The translations under genes were made by a program, and so were the position numbers. 64,000 nucleotides of DNA from Polynucleobacter sp. 78F-HAINBA (GTDB lineage Bacteria; Pseudomonadota; Gammaproteobacteria; Burkholderiales; Burkholderiaceae): the NCBI RefSeq assembly GCF_018882325.1, contig NZ_JACVOQ010000002.1, forward strand, positions 231,561 to 295,560, given 5' to 3'. Positions within the stretch are counted from its first letter, which is position 1, and each line of letters starts with the position of its first letter. Under the pieces are notes generated by a model. It saw only the letters and a program-made list of their open reading frames with translations, had not been told where the DNA came from and did no database searches. Below, in pieces: positions 1 to 8,501 of this stretch.

Positions 1-1
1 C

Positions 2-979
2 ATCGACAAAGTGCTCACTGCAGATGCTTTTGAAAATGCTATGCGCGTATTGCTAGCGATTGGCGGATCAACGAACGGCATTGTTCACCTCGCCGCTATT
101 GCCGGACGCATGGGGTTAGAAATCGACTTAGATGCTCTCGATAAGATGGGCGACGAGACTCCGGTTCTGGTTGATTTAAAACCTTCTGGCGATCATTACA
201 TGGAAAATTTCCATGACGCAGGTGGCATGACTACCCTACTTCGCGAACTTAAGCCTTTGCTGAAGCTAAATGCCATGACCGTATCGGGTAGAACACTAGG
301 CGAAGAAATTGATGCTGCACCGCCGAGCTTCAAACAAGATGTAGTTCGTCCTTTGGATAAGCCTATCTATCCACGTGGCAGCATTGCCGTATTGCACGGC
401 AACCTTGCTCCTGGTGGCGCGATTATTAAACAATCAGCGGCCAATGAAAAATTGATGGAGCATGAAGGTCGAGCCGTAGTATTTGAGCATGCCGCTGATT
501 TAGCTAACCGCATTGATAGTCCAGAATTGGATGTCACCGCTGAAGATATTTTGGTACTTAAGAATATTGGACCTAAAGGCGCTCCCGGCATGCCAGAAGC
601 AGGCTATATTCCCATTCCGATGAAATTGGCACGTGCAGGCGTGAAAGACATCGTACGTATTTCTGATGGACGTATGAGCGGCACCGCCTTTGGCACAATT
701 GTGCTGCACGTTACTCCTGAATCTGCAATTGGCGGACCTTTAGCTCAAGTACGCAATGGCGATCACATTCGCTTAAGCGTTAAAAATCGTGAGATAAGCC
801 TTTTAATTTCCGATGAAGAATTAGCTCAGCGCATGAAAGATAACCCCATCACCTCACCAACAGCTGAGCGTGGATATAAAAAGCTCTTTTTGGATACCGT
901 TACTCAAGCAGACCAAGGTGTCGACTTTGATTTCTTGAGGGCAGCCAAGATGGTTGGCAAGACCCCTCAGTCAAAGTAA
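2..979 (+). CDS. IlvD/Edd family dehydratase, C-terminal part (pentonate-dehydratase-like)
   Basis: About 325 codons are visible; the reading frame is open to the left edge, so the N-terminal half with most Fe-S cluster cysteines lies outside. The family dehydrates 2,3-dihydroxy acids or sugar acids. The motif GPKGAPGMPE (bases about 570-600) followed by IPMKLARAGV and the ISDGRMSGTAFGT block (bases about 657-700), which carries the catalytic serine of the family, is clear. The wording around these motifs resembles the L-arabinonate/D-xylonate dehydratase branch more than true branched-chain IlvD, so the substrate is left open. It is followed after 12 bases by a hotdog-fold gene on the same strand. 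Confidence 0.85.
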   Translation: MDKVLTADAFENAMRVLLAIGGSTNGIVHLAAIAGRMGLEIDLDALDKMGDETPVLVDLKPSGDHYMENFHDAGGMTTLLRELKPLLKLNAMTVSGRTLGEEIDAAPPSFKQDVVRPLDKPIYPRGSIAVLHGNLAPGGAIIKQSAANEKLMEHEGRAVVFEHAADLANRIDSPELDVTAEDILVLKNIGPKGAPGMPEAGYIPIPMKLARAGVKDIVRISDGRMSGTAFGTIVLHVTPESAIGGPLAQVRNGDHIRLSVKNREISLLISDEELAQRMKDNPITSPTAERGYKKLFLDTVTQADQGVDFDFLRAAKMVGKTPQSK

Positions 980-991
980 AGATTGAAGACT

Positions 992-1447
992 ATGATGAAT
1001 GCAAACCTCCTGCGTAAGGGCATGAATATATGGCCCCCATTCTTGGGTGCAGGCATTACCGTGGAAAGTATTGCTAAAGATTTTCGTCACGCCAAAGTTC
1101 GCTTAAAGCATGGTCTTTTAAATCGCAACATCCTAGGGGTTCACTTTGGCGGAAGCCTATTTGCAATGACTGACCCCTTCTTCATGATGATGGTGTCTCA
1201 AAATATTGGTAAAGGCTACATTGTTTGGGATCAAGCAGCAAAAATTGAGTTCCTTAAGCCTGGTAAGGGTCCTGTGCATGCCTCCTTTGAGCTTACTCAA
1301 TCTCAAATTGACGAGATTATTAACGCCGCCGAGTCTGGCAATAAAGTCCTGAGGGATTTTGTCGTCGATGTGAAAGACCGAGAAGAAGATGTCGTTGCGC
1401 GCATTACCAAGACACTCTACATACGTAAGAAGATTAAGAAAAGCTAG
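992..1447 (+). CDS. DUF4442 hotdog-fold protein (thioesterase-like)
   Basis: A protein of about 151 residues whose sequence (WPPFLGAGI near the start, GVHFGGSLFAMTDPFFMMM in the middle, a strand pattern ending TLYIRKK) matches DUF4442, a hotdog-fold family related to YiiD C-terminal domains and acyl-CoA thioesterases. No catalytic role is established for the family. The start is uncertain: ATG at 992 (followed by a second ATG at 995) is preferred over an in-frame TTG at 983, and there is no strong Shine-Dalgarno. It sits close behind the dehydratase gene and may be co-transcribed with it. Confidence 0.75.
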   Translation: MMNANLLRKGMNIWPPFLGAGITVESIAKDFRHAKVRLKHGLLNRNILGVHFGGSLFAMTDPFFMMMVSQNIGKGYIVWDQAAKIEFLKPGKGPVHASFELTQSQIDEIINAAESGNKVLRDFVVDVKDREEDVVARITKTLYIRKKIKKS

Positions 1448-1474
1448 GTATATTTTTAGATTTTTGTTGCTTAT

Positions 1475-2215
1475 TTAATTGCTATAAGCAGGCGCATCAA
1501 GTCTGCGCATCTCACCTTCAATCCAAGCCTCCACCTCCAGCTGCAACTGCTCTTCAGTTTTTCCTTGAACGGAAATGACTGGGCCAATTGAAAGCGTAAT
1601 CAAACCAGGGCGCTTAAGAAAAGTTTTTCTTGGCCAAATTGCACCTGAGTTTTGTGCGACTGGCAGAATATCGGTATGCGTACTGATGGCGAGACGTACG
1701 CCACCTTTGCGATAAGGCTTAAACGATCCTCGAGGAGTGCGAGTACCTTCTGGAAAAATCGCAATCCATCTACCCTCTTTTAAAACTACCTTACCCTGGG
1801 CAGCAACGGCTTCTCTGGCGTTTTCTCGATCGCCACGATTGATATGAATCATACGTAATGAAGCTAGGGCCCATCCAAAGAATGGCACATACAAAAGCTC
1901 CCTTTTAAATACAAAACAGAGTTCTTTTGGAAATATCGATAGATAAACAAAGGTTTCCCAGGCAGACTGGTGCTTGCCCAGAACAATTAAAGGCTTATTA
2001 GGATCTTTTGGAATATTTTCCAATCCCTTAACTTGAGACCTAATACCGCAGAGTAAATACAAAACTTTCTGAATTAATCTGCACCAAGCTACACCCATAC
2101 TGTAGCGAGTACGAATACTAGTAAATGGAATGACCAAAATAATCGCAGTCGCAAAAATGGTGACTGATGTAAAGCCAAATAGGTAAAACAGTAGTGAGCG
2201 TAGCCAAAGAATCAC
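1475..2215 (-). CDS. plsC: 1-acyl-sn-glycerol-3-phosphate acyltransferase
   Basis: PlsC-type membrane acyltransferase of 246 residues that converts lysophosphatidic acid to phosphatidic acid in phospholipid synthesis. A hydrophobic N-terminal segment (residues about 5-32) anchors it to the inner membrane. Motif I is KHQSAWE (His82, with Glu87 where the canonical motif has Asp), and the substrate-binding FPEGTRTPRG block lies at about residues 154-163. The start is GTG at 2215. It stands alone on the minus strand between a plus-strand pair and the nitronate monooxygenase gene. Confidence 0.88.
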   Translation of the reverse strand: MILWLRSLLFYLFGFTSVTIFATAIILVIPFTSIRTRYSMGVAWCRLIQKVLYLLCGIRSQVKGLENIPKDPNKPLIVLGKHQSAWETFVYLSIFPKELCFVFKRELLYVPFFGWALASLRMIHINRGDRENAREAVAAQGKVVLKEGRWIAIFPEGTRTPRGSFKPYRKGGVRLAISTHTDILPVAQNSGAIWPRKTFLKRPGLITLSIGPVISVQGKTEEQLQLEVEAWIEGEMRRLDAPAYSN

Positions 2216-2280
2216 GATGAGCAGTTAATTACCCAAGACAATTGAGGAAAATATTAATCCCTCATTATATTAGGCAAATT

Positions 2281-3255
2281 TTAGATAGCTAAGCGCTTCT
2301 TTGCCGCCTGATACTCACTCTCGAGTTGATCCATGATCTGAGCAACCGTGGGTACCCCGTCTATAAGACCTACGCCCTGACCTGCACCCCAAATATCTTT
2401 CCAAGCTTTAGCGCTAGAACCATCTTTACCCGCTTGCGAGAGTTTGGCAAACGCTTGCGGATCACCATCTGGAAGATTGGCTGGATCTAGGCCGGCATTA
2501 ATGATGCTCTGCTTAATATAGTTGCCATGAATGCCTGTGAAATGATCCGTATAGACAATATCGGCGGCTTGTGCAGTCACAATGGCTTGTTTATATTGCT
2601 CGCTCGCATGCGCTTCTTGACTGGCAATAAAGCGAGTCCCCATATAAGCAAAATCAGCACCCATTGCCTGTGAGGCCAATACTGCATCACCCGTTGAGAT
2701 TGCCCCAGATAGTACGAGTGGCCCTTGAAATATCTTTCTTACTTCCCCTACCAGTGCAAATGGAGACAATGCACCGGCATGGCCTCCTGCTCCAGCAGCG
2801 ACCAATATCAAACCGTCCACACCCGCCTCTAAAGCCTTTTCAGCATGGCGAATATTAACAACATCATGCAAGACAATGCCGCCATAGCTATGTACGGCAT
2901 CAATAATCTCCTTAACAGGAGCTCTCAAGCTAGTGATATAAATCGGAATGCGGTGCTTTACACAGGAATACATATCCTGTTCTAGTCGTGCATTGGAGAC
3001 GTGAACGATTTGGTTAACCGCTAATGGCCCAACCCTAGAGTTTGGATTGGATTTCTGAAAATCCACCAACTCACTCTGGATTTGACTTAACCAATCATCC
3101 AGCTTTTCTTGTGGTCTAGCATTTAGAGCTGGGAACGATCCCACAATACCTGCCTTGCATTGCGCAAGGACGAGCTCTGGATAGCTCACAGTGAACATCG
3201 GTGCCGAGATGACCGGCAATCGAAGCCCTTGCAATATTTTAGGGATATGACTCAT
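2281..3255 (-). CDS. Nitronate monooxygenase / NAD(P)H-dependent flavin oxidoreductase
   Basis: TIM-barrel FMN enzyme of the nitronate monooxygenase (2-nitropropane dioxygenase) family, 324 residues. The N-terminal ISAPMF motif and the GAGGHAG motif (residues 155-161), which holds the family's active-site His and contacts FMN, are both present, followed by the GADFAYMGTRF phosphate-binding region. The ATG overlaps the stop of fadD by four bases (ATGA), so translation is probably coupled. A clear paralogue lies at 12666-13646, also beside fatty-acid genes. The physiological substrate is unknown; propionate-3-nitronate detoxification or an enoyl reductase role are both possible. Confidence 0.85.
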   Translation of the reverse strand: MSHIPKILQGLRLPVISAPMFTVSYPELVLAQCKAGIVGSFPALNARPQEKLDDWLSQIQSELVDFQKSNPNSRVGPLAVNQIVHVSNARLEQDMYSCVKHRIPIYITSLRAPVKEIIDAVHSYGGIVLHDVVNIRHAEKALEAGVDGLILVAAGAGGHAGALSPFALVGEVRKIFQGPLVLSGAISTGDAVLASQAMGADFAYMGTRFIASQEAHASEQYKQAIVTAQAADIVYTDHFTGIHGNYIKQSIINAGLDPANLPDGDPQAFAKLSQAGKDGSSAKAWKDIWGAGQGVGLIDGVPTVAQIMDQLESEYQAAKKRLAI

Positions 3256-4928
3256 AGATCCCTGAGCTCACGTCTTAAAATTTTTCCAACATTGGTCTTC
3301 GGTAAATCGTTACGGAAGACAATGTGCTTGGGGCGCTTGTAGTTGGTGAGATTTTCTTTGCAATACGCCAAGATAGTCTCCTCCGATAAATCAGGGTCCT
3401 GCTTAACGATAAACGCCTTTACTGCCTCACCAGAATCCTCGTCTGGTACACCAATGACAGCGCATTCCAATACACCCGGAATGAGCGATAGCACTTCTTC
3501 CACTTCATTTGGATACACATTAAATCCAGAGACAAGCACCATGTCTTTCTTGCGATCCACAATCTTGGTTAGGCCATCTGCATTCATGATGCCGATATCG
3601 CCCGATCTAAAGAAGCCGTCAGCCGTCATCACATTCTTAGTTTCTTCGGGCTTATTCCAATAGCCAGCCATCACTTGTGGGCCCCGAATACAAATCTCGC
3701 CTGGAGTTCCAAACGGCACTTCTATGCCATCATCACCCAAAATAACGACCTCAGTACCAGGGACTGGCAAGCCAATGAATCCGGTGAAACTCTCGATCAA
3801 TGCAGAATTAACGCAAGCGACTGGAGAGGTCTCTGATAGACCATAACCCTCAGCAATAGGAGCACCAGTCATTTTCTGCCACTGATCAGCAACCACTTTT
3901 TGCATTGCCATACCGCCGCCGATGGTTGCCAAAATATTAGGGAACTTTACTGAAGCAAATTCTGGCTTATGCATCAAGGCATTAAATAAAGTGTTTACTC
4001 CAGGGAAGATGTTGATATCTGGATGCTTCTTCAATAACTTAATAAAGCCATCAAAGTCACGTGGATTGGGCACCAAAATTAAAAGGCCGCCCTTGCGCAT
4101 TCCCGTAAGCGCACATGCTGTTAAAGCAAAGATGTGATAGAGCGGTAATGCGCACAAAAAGACTAGCTGGTCTACCTGCTTACGTTTCAATCCTGGCTCT
4201 AACCATAAGTCCGTCTGAATAACGTTGGACAGAATATTTTTATGCAGCAGAATGGCGCCTTTAGACAACCCAGTGGTACCACCGGTGTATTGAAGGAAAG
4301 CAATGTCATTAAGAGTTGTATTAGGTCTATTCCATTTATGACGACCACCCTCACTCAAAGCATGTGTAAAGAGAGTATGGTCAGGTAAATGCCAAGCAGG
4401 GACCAACTTTTTAACCTTGCGGACGACAAAATTAACTATTGCCCCCTTGAGACCAATCATCTCGCCCATTGAGGTAACAATGACCTTCTTCAGTGGCGCG
4501 CTTGAGGCAATATGTTGGTAAACGTGTGCAAAGTTTTCAAGAACGATGAGAGCAGATGCGCCACTATCTTTAAGTTGGTGCTCCAGCTCACGCGCCGTAT
4601 AAAGCGGATTGACATTAACCACAACAAAACCAGCGCGCAATACACCTAAGATCGCAATCTGAAATTGCATCACGTTAGGTAGCATGATGGCAACTCGAGA
4701 CCCTGGCTCTAAGCCTAAACTTTGTAAGTAGGCGGCAAAATGTCTGGAGTGCTGATCAAGCTCGCTATAAGTTAAAAACTTACCCAGATACTCACATGCT
4801 CGGCGATTTGGATAGCGCTCAAAGCATTCTTCGAACATGTCCAACAATGAATCATATTCTGAGATGTCAACATCATGAGGAACGCCCTCAGGATAGTTTT
4901 TTAACCAAGGTTTTGTGGGATTAACCAT
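3252..4928 (-). CDS. fadD: Long-chain fatty acid-CoA ligase
   Basis: AMP-forming acyl-CoA synthetase of 558 residues that activates fatty acids with ATP and CoA at the inner membrane before beta-oxidation. The P-loop-like YTGGTTGLSKGA motif is at residues 214-225, the GYGLSETSP adenylate motif lies near residue 358, and the C-terminal DRKKDMVLVSGFNVYPNEVEEV block is typical of FadD. Length fits the family (about 560). It is first in a two-gene unit with the overlapping nitronate monooxygenase, and it supplies acyl-CoA to the beta-oxidation genes at 6.7-12.2 kb. Confidence 0.93.
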   Translation of the reverse strand: MVNPTKPWLKNYPEGVPHDVDISEYDSLLDMFEECFERYPNRRACEYLGKFLTYSELDQHSRHFAAYLQSLGLEPGSRVAIMLPNVMQFQIAILGVLRAGFVVVNVNPLYTARELEHQLKDSGASALIVLENFAHVYQHIASSAPLKKVIVTSMGEMIGLKGAIVNFVVRKVKKLVPAWHLPDHTLFTHALSEGGRHKWNRPNTTLNDIAFLQYTGGTTGLSKGAILLHKNILSNVIQTDLWLEPGLKRKQVDQLVFLCALPLYHIFALTACALTGMRKGGLLILVPNPRDFDGFIKLLKKHPDINIFPGVNTLFNALMHKPEFASVKFPNILATIGGGMAMQKVVADQWQKMTGAPIAEGYGLSETSPVACVNSALIESFTGFIGLPVPGTEVVILGDDGIEVPFGTPGEICIRGPQVMAGYWNKPEETKNVMTADGFFRSGDIGIMNADGLTKIVDRKKDMVLVSGFNVYPNEVEEVLSLIPGVLECAVIGVPDEDSGEAVKAFIVKQDPDLSEETILAYCKENLTNYKRPKHIVFRNDLPKTNVGKILRRELRDL

Positions 4929-5021
4929 GTAGTTATTTCCTGTCTCGATATATTTTAATTTGTATTCAGATTAATAAATCTGCATGAACCATTCTACGCA
5001 TATGTTGCAAATAATTCATGA

Positions 5022-5055
5022 GGAAAAAAATAAAAAGCCCTCTGTAAGGAGGGCT
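5022..5055 (-). terminator. Rho-independent terminator after the outer-membrane protein gene
   Basis: Perfect 7-bp stem AGCCCTC/GAGGGCT (5036-5042 with 5049-5055) with a 6-base loop. Read on the minus strand it is followed by a T-rich run broken by a single A, and it lies just downstream of the 5078-5788 gene. Confidence 0.85.
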
Positions 5056-5077
5056 TAGATTAATGTTGCAATGCTAG

Positions 5078-5788
5078 TTAGAATTTATAGCCTACACCAA
5101 CTAACACATCAACACCTGAACCCCCTACATTACCGGAAAGAGGGCCAGAACTAGTTTGAATTGTTGCTGTTTTGGAACTAATTCCGGCATAGTTGACCTC
5201 GCCAAGGAAATAGACAGATTGAGTAACCATTTGTTTGTAACCCAAACCTAGCACGTATCCTGTAAAGTTATAAGTTTGATAATTAGCCGTACCGCCATTA
5301 ATACCCATGGTGTTACCTGTCATACCCACTTTTGCATAAGCTAACTTATCCTTATCGATCACGTAGCCAGGGTTAACGGTTACCGACCAAACATCTTTTA
5401 TCTGATATTTGAACCATGTAGGCGAATTGACGGTCGAAGCAGTCCAAAAGCTTCCGCTTGCAGGTGATGAAGCCCCAATAGAGTAGCTCGCCGCTATACC
5501 GAGCGTGTATTTATCGTCAATGCCAAATGTGTACCCTAAGCCTATCTTGTTTGTTCCAGAGCCCAAATCGTTTTGCTGGGTCGATACTGGAACCTGCAAT
5601 CCTCTAGTTGGACCTGCCTTTGGCACTATATAAGCGCTGCCAATAGTAGGAGTGAATGAACCATAGCCCACTGCCGCCTCAGCATAAAAACCTTCCCAAG
5701 CATTTGTCTTTGCTGACTGAGCGTTAGCACTTGTTGCGAATGCACCAGCCATTGCTAAAACTAACGCGCTAATCTTTACTGTTTTCAT
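5078..5788 (-). CDS. Outer-membrane beta-barrel protein
   Basis: A 236-residue protein with a clear Sec signal peptide (positive MKTVK, hydrophobic stretch, likely cleavage after ANA at residue 23). The mature part is rich in Gly, Ser, Thr and aromatic residues in alternating patterns, and ends in VGVGYKF with the C-terminal Phe typical of proteins folded by the Bam complex. It resembles the OmpW/Omp25-like small barrel group, but I cannot name its ligand. A good ribosome binding site (AGGAAG) precedes the ATG, and a terminator follows, so it is monocistronic. Confidence 0.75.
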   Translation of the reverse strand: MKTVKISALVLAMAGAFATSANAQSAKTNAWEGFYAEAAVGYGSFTPTIGSAYIVPKAGPTRGLQVPVSTQQNDLGSGTNKIGLGYTFGIDDKYTLGIAASYSIGASSPASGSFWTASTVNSPTWFKYQIKDVWSVTVNPGYVIDKDKLAYAKVGMTGNTMGINGGTANYQTYNFTGYVLGLGYKQMVTQSVYFLGEVNYAGISSKTATIQTSSGPLSGNVGGSGVDVLVGVGYKF

Positions 5789-5982
5789 ATATCTTCCTAT
5801 TTTTGATTCTTCTAATTAATCTGAAACAACTGGATGAATCCTAACTAGTTTTAATTTGATTTGCATCTCGGGTTTTCCCTTTATTTATTTTGCGATGCAA
5901 CAAATAAATTAGTCCTACGGGCAGTAAGCATTCTGTAGTGCTTATTTGACGTGGGTTGTGGGTTGTAGGATATTGCTGTAAT

Positions 5983-6004
5983 ATAAACGAACGATCGTAT
6001 TATT
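5983..6004. promoter_or_regulatory. Candidate operator of the TetR regulator
   Basis: An ACGATCGT perfect 8-bp palindrome (5991-5998) inside a T/A-flanked stretch that also carries a second CGAACG half-like motif just left of it. It lies about 40 bases upstream of the TetR gene start, where an autoregulatory site would be expected. Assignment to this regulator is inference. Confidence 0.35.
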
Positions 6005-6035
6005 TTTACAACAATGAAGGCTAATATTGATTCCC

Positions 6036-6674
6036 ATGCTTGATACAAGGTCTACCTCTCTGGCTTTATCTACAGAGCCCAAAAAAGGTTTAACTACAAA
6101 ATCAATGATTTTGGAGGCCGCCCTTGAGATCTCTAGCAAGTCAGGGCTAGAAGGAATCACCATTGGCCACTTAGCTGACTCGGTTGGCATGAGCAAGAGC
6201 GGTGTCTTTGCCCACTTCGGCTCCCGCGAAGAACTGCAGATTGAAGTGATACGCAAGTACTACCAATTCTTTGCCGATAGCGTATTTGCGCCAGCACTTA
6301 CCAAACCTAAGGGCCTACCGCGTTTACGCCAAATGATTGATTCTTGGCTGAAGATCAGTGTTGGCGAGAATACTTCTAGCTGCTTCTTTATTGCAGGCGC
6401 TGCTGAGTTTGACGATCGCCCTGGAATCGTACGTGATGAATTAGTACACAGCGTTGAAGACTGGCGCTCCGCCCTGCTTCGTGCCATCAATGAATCCATT
6501 GCAGCTGGACACCTCAAGAAAACCGTTGTTCCCCAAGAAATGCTTTTTCATCTTTACAGCATTGTGTTGGGAGCGCATCACGATTCAAGATTTCTGCAAA
6601 ACCCAAAGAGCTTGGCACTAGCAAATAAGCTCATTAAGAATATTTTTCTCAATCACCAAGCAACCACCAAATAA
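6036..6674 (+). CDS. TetR family transcriptional regulator of fatty-acid degradation genes (predicted)
   Basis: A 212-residue TetR-type repressor. The N-terminal domain (residues about 22-68) shows the canonical helix-turn-helix: ITIGHLADSVGMSKSGVFAHFGSREEL. The C-terminal domain resembles the TetR_C group found in beta-proteobacterial fatty-acid regulators. The ATG at 6036 is preferred over an in-frame TTG at 6027 because the family motif begins well inside either way. It is directly upstream (29 bases) of acyl-CoA dehydrogenase, fadB-like and thiolase genes on the same strand, so acyl-CoA-responsive control of that operon is likely. Confidence 0.85.
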   Translation: MLDTRSTSLALSTEPKKGLTTKSMILEAALEISSKSGLEGITIGHLADSVGMSKSGVFAHFGSREELQIEVIRKYYQFFADSVFAPALTKPKGLPRLRQMIDSWLKISVGENTSSCFFIAGAAEFDDRPGIVRDELVHSVEDWRSALLRAINESIAAGHLKKTVVPQEMLFHLYSIVLGAHHDSRFLQNPKSLALANKLIKNIFLNHQATTK

Positions 6675-6703
6675 CTTTCATTTTTATCAAATCTGGAGCT
6701 AAT

Positions 6704-8491
6704 ATGCCTCAATACAACCCACCACTCCGCGACATTCAATTTGTAATTCATGAGCTACTAGATGCTGGTAAGGAGTTTTCTAACCTACCAGCCTATCAAG
6801 ATGTTGATAAAGACACGATGAATCAAATCATCGAGGAAGCCGGTAAGTTTGCTAGCGAAATTGCTTTCCCTTTGAATCAGATTGGCGATAAGGAAGGCTG
6901 TACACGCCATGATGATGGATCGGTCACAACACCCACTGGCTTTAAGCAAGCCTACGAGCAATACGTTGCTGGTGGCTGGCCCGCCCTATCCTGCGATCCC
7001 GAGTATGGTGGGCAAGGATTGCCGCAATTACTCAATACCGTTCTTTATGAAACTCTGAACTCAGCCAATCAATCTTGGACGATGTATCCAGGCTTATCAC
7101 ACGGTGCCTACGAGTGCTTGCATGCCCATGGCACTGATGAGCAGAAAAAAACCTACCTTGAGAAATTAGTATCTGGTCAATGGACTGGAACAATGTGTTT
7201 AACTGAACCACATTGCGGCACTGATCTGGGCTTACTTAAAACCAAAGCTGAACCTCAAGCTGATGGTACTTACGCTATTACCGGAACAAAGATCTTTATT
7301 TCCAGCGGAGATCATGATCTTGCTGAGAACATTGTTCATCTTGTTCTTGCACGGTTACCGGACTCACCTATCGGCAGCAAGGGCATCTCCTTGTTTGCGG
7401 TACCGAAGTTTCAGGTTGGGTCAGATGGCTCGGTTGGCAAGCCTAACGCAGTTTCCTGTGGATCTCTTGAACACAAGATGGGTATCCATGGCAATGCCAC
7501 TTGCGTCATGAACTTTGATGGCGCCATTGGCACCCTAGTTGGAGAACCTCACAAGGGTTTAAATGCCATGTTCGTCATGATGAATGCGGCTCGCCTTGGT
7601 GTAGGAATGCAAAGTCTTGGATTAACTGAAGTGGCTTATCAAAACTCAGTTGTCTATGCAAAAGAACGTTTACAGATGCGCAGCCTCACTGGAGCGAAAG
7701 CACCTGAAAAGGTAGCGGATCCGATTATTGTTCATCCCGATGTACGCAGAATGTTATTGACCCAACGAGCCTACGCAGAAGCCGGGAGAGCATTCTCCTA
7801 CTGGGTAGCCCTCATGATCGATACCGAACTCAATCATCCAGATGAAAAAGTTCGCAAAGAAACGGGTGAGATGGTTGCCCTACTCACCCCAATTATTAAA
7901 GCATTCTTGACTGATAACGCTTTTGAAGCTACCAATGAAGGCATGCAGGTATTTGGTGGTCACGGTTACATTGCTGAATGGGGCATGGAGCAGTATGTGC
8001 GTGACGCTCGCATCAATATGATCTATGAAGGTACCAATACGATTCAATCACTAGATCTTTTAGGACGCAAAGTACTTGGTGATATGGGAAAAAAACTTAC
8101 CAAATTTGGAAAGATTATCGAAAAGTTCATTGAGGATGAAGGCGTTCGCAAAGAAATGCGGGAATTTATTGACCCCCTTTCTGATATCGCCGTTAAAGTT
8201 GAAAAACTCACTAAAGAGATTGGTATGAAAGCCATGATGAATCACGAAGAAGTAGGAGCTGCTGCCGTTCCCTACCTACGTGTAGTGGGTCATCTGATTT
8301 ACTCCTATTTATTTGCACGCATGGCCAAAATTGCACTTGCCAATAAATCTAGCAACGATCCTTTTTATCAAGCGAAATTGGCCACTGCCCGCTTTTACTT
8401 TGACAAACTCCTGCCTGAGACCGCAATGCTGATTCGTCAAGCGCGCGCCGGCTCCAAATCGTTGATGGCAATGCCAGCTGAATTTTTCTGA
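6704..8491 (+). CDS. Acyl-CoA dehydrogenase (long form with C-terminal extension)
   Basis: A 595-residue FAD enzyme catalysing the first step of beta-oxidation (acyl-CoA to trans-2-enoyl-CoA). It has the MCLTEPHCGTDL FAD-binding motif (about residues 164-175) and the IYEGTNTIQ motif near residue 440 that holds the catalytic Glu. Length and the extra C-terminal helical region place it with the long acyl-CoA dehydrogenases (DmdC / phenylacyl-CoA dehydrogenase-like), distinct from the even longer FadE of E. coli. It is followed after 10 bases by the bifunctional hydratase/dehydrogenase gene. Confidence 0.92.
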   Translation: MPQYNPPLRDIQFVIHELLDAGKEFSNLPAYQDVDKDTMNQIIEEAGKFASEIAFPLNQIGDKEGCTRHDDGSVTTPTGFKQAYEQYVAGGWPALSCDPEYGGQGLPQLLNTVLYETLNSANQSWTMYPGLSHGAYECLHAHGTDEQKKTYLEKLVSGQWTGTMCLTEPHCGTDLGLLKTKAEPQADGTYAITGTKIFISSGDHDLAENIVHLVLARLPDSPIGSKGISLFAVPKFQVGSDGSVGKPNAVSCGSLEHKMGIHGNATCVMNFDGAIGTLVGEPHKGLNAMFVMMNAARLGVGMQSLGLTEVAYQNSVVYAKERLQMRSLTGAKAPEKVADPIIVHPDVRRMLLTQRAYAEAGRAFSYWVALMIDTELNHPDEKVRKETGEMVALLTPIIKAFLTDNAFEATNEGMQVFGGHGYIAEWGMEQYVRDARINMIYEGTNTIQSLDLLGRKVLGDMGKKLTKFGKIIEKFIEDEGVRKEMREFIDPLSDIAVKVEKLTKEIGMKAMMNHEEVGAAAVPYLRVVGHLIYSYLFARMAKIALANKSSNDPFYQAKLATARFYFDKLLPETAMLIRQARAGSKSLMAMPAEFF

Positions 8492-8501
8492 GAGACTGAA
8501 T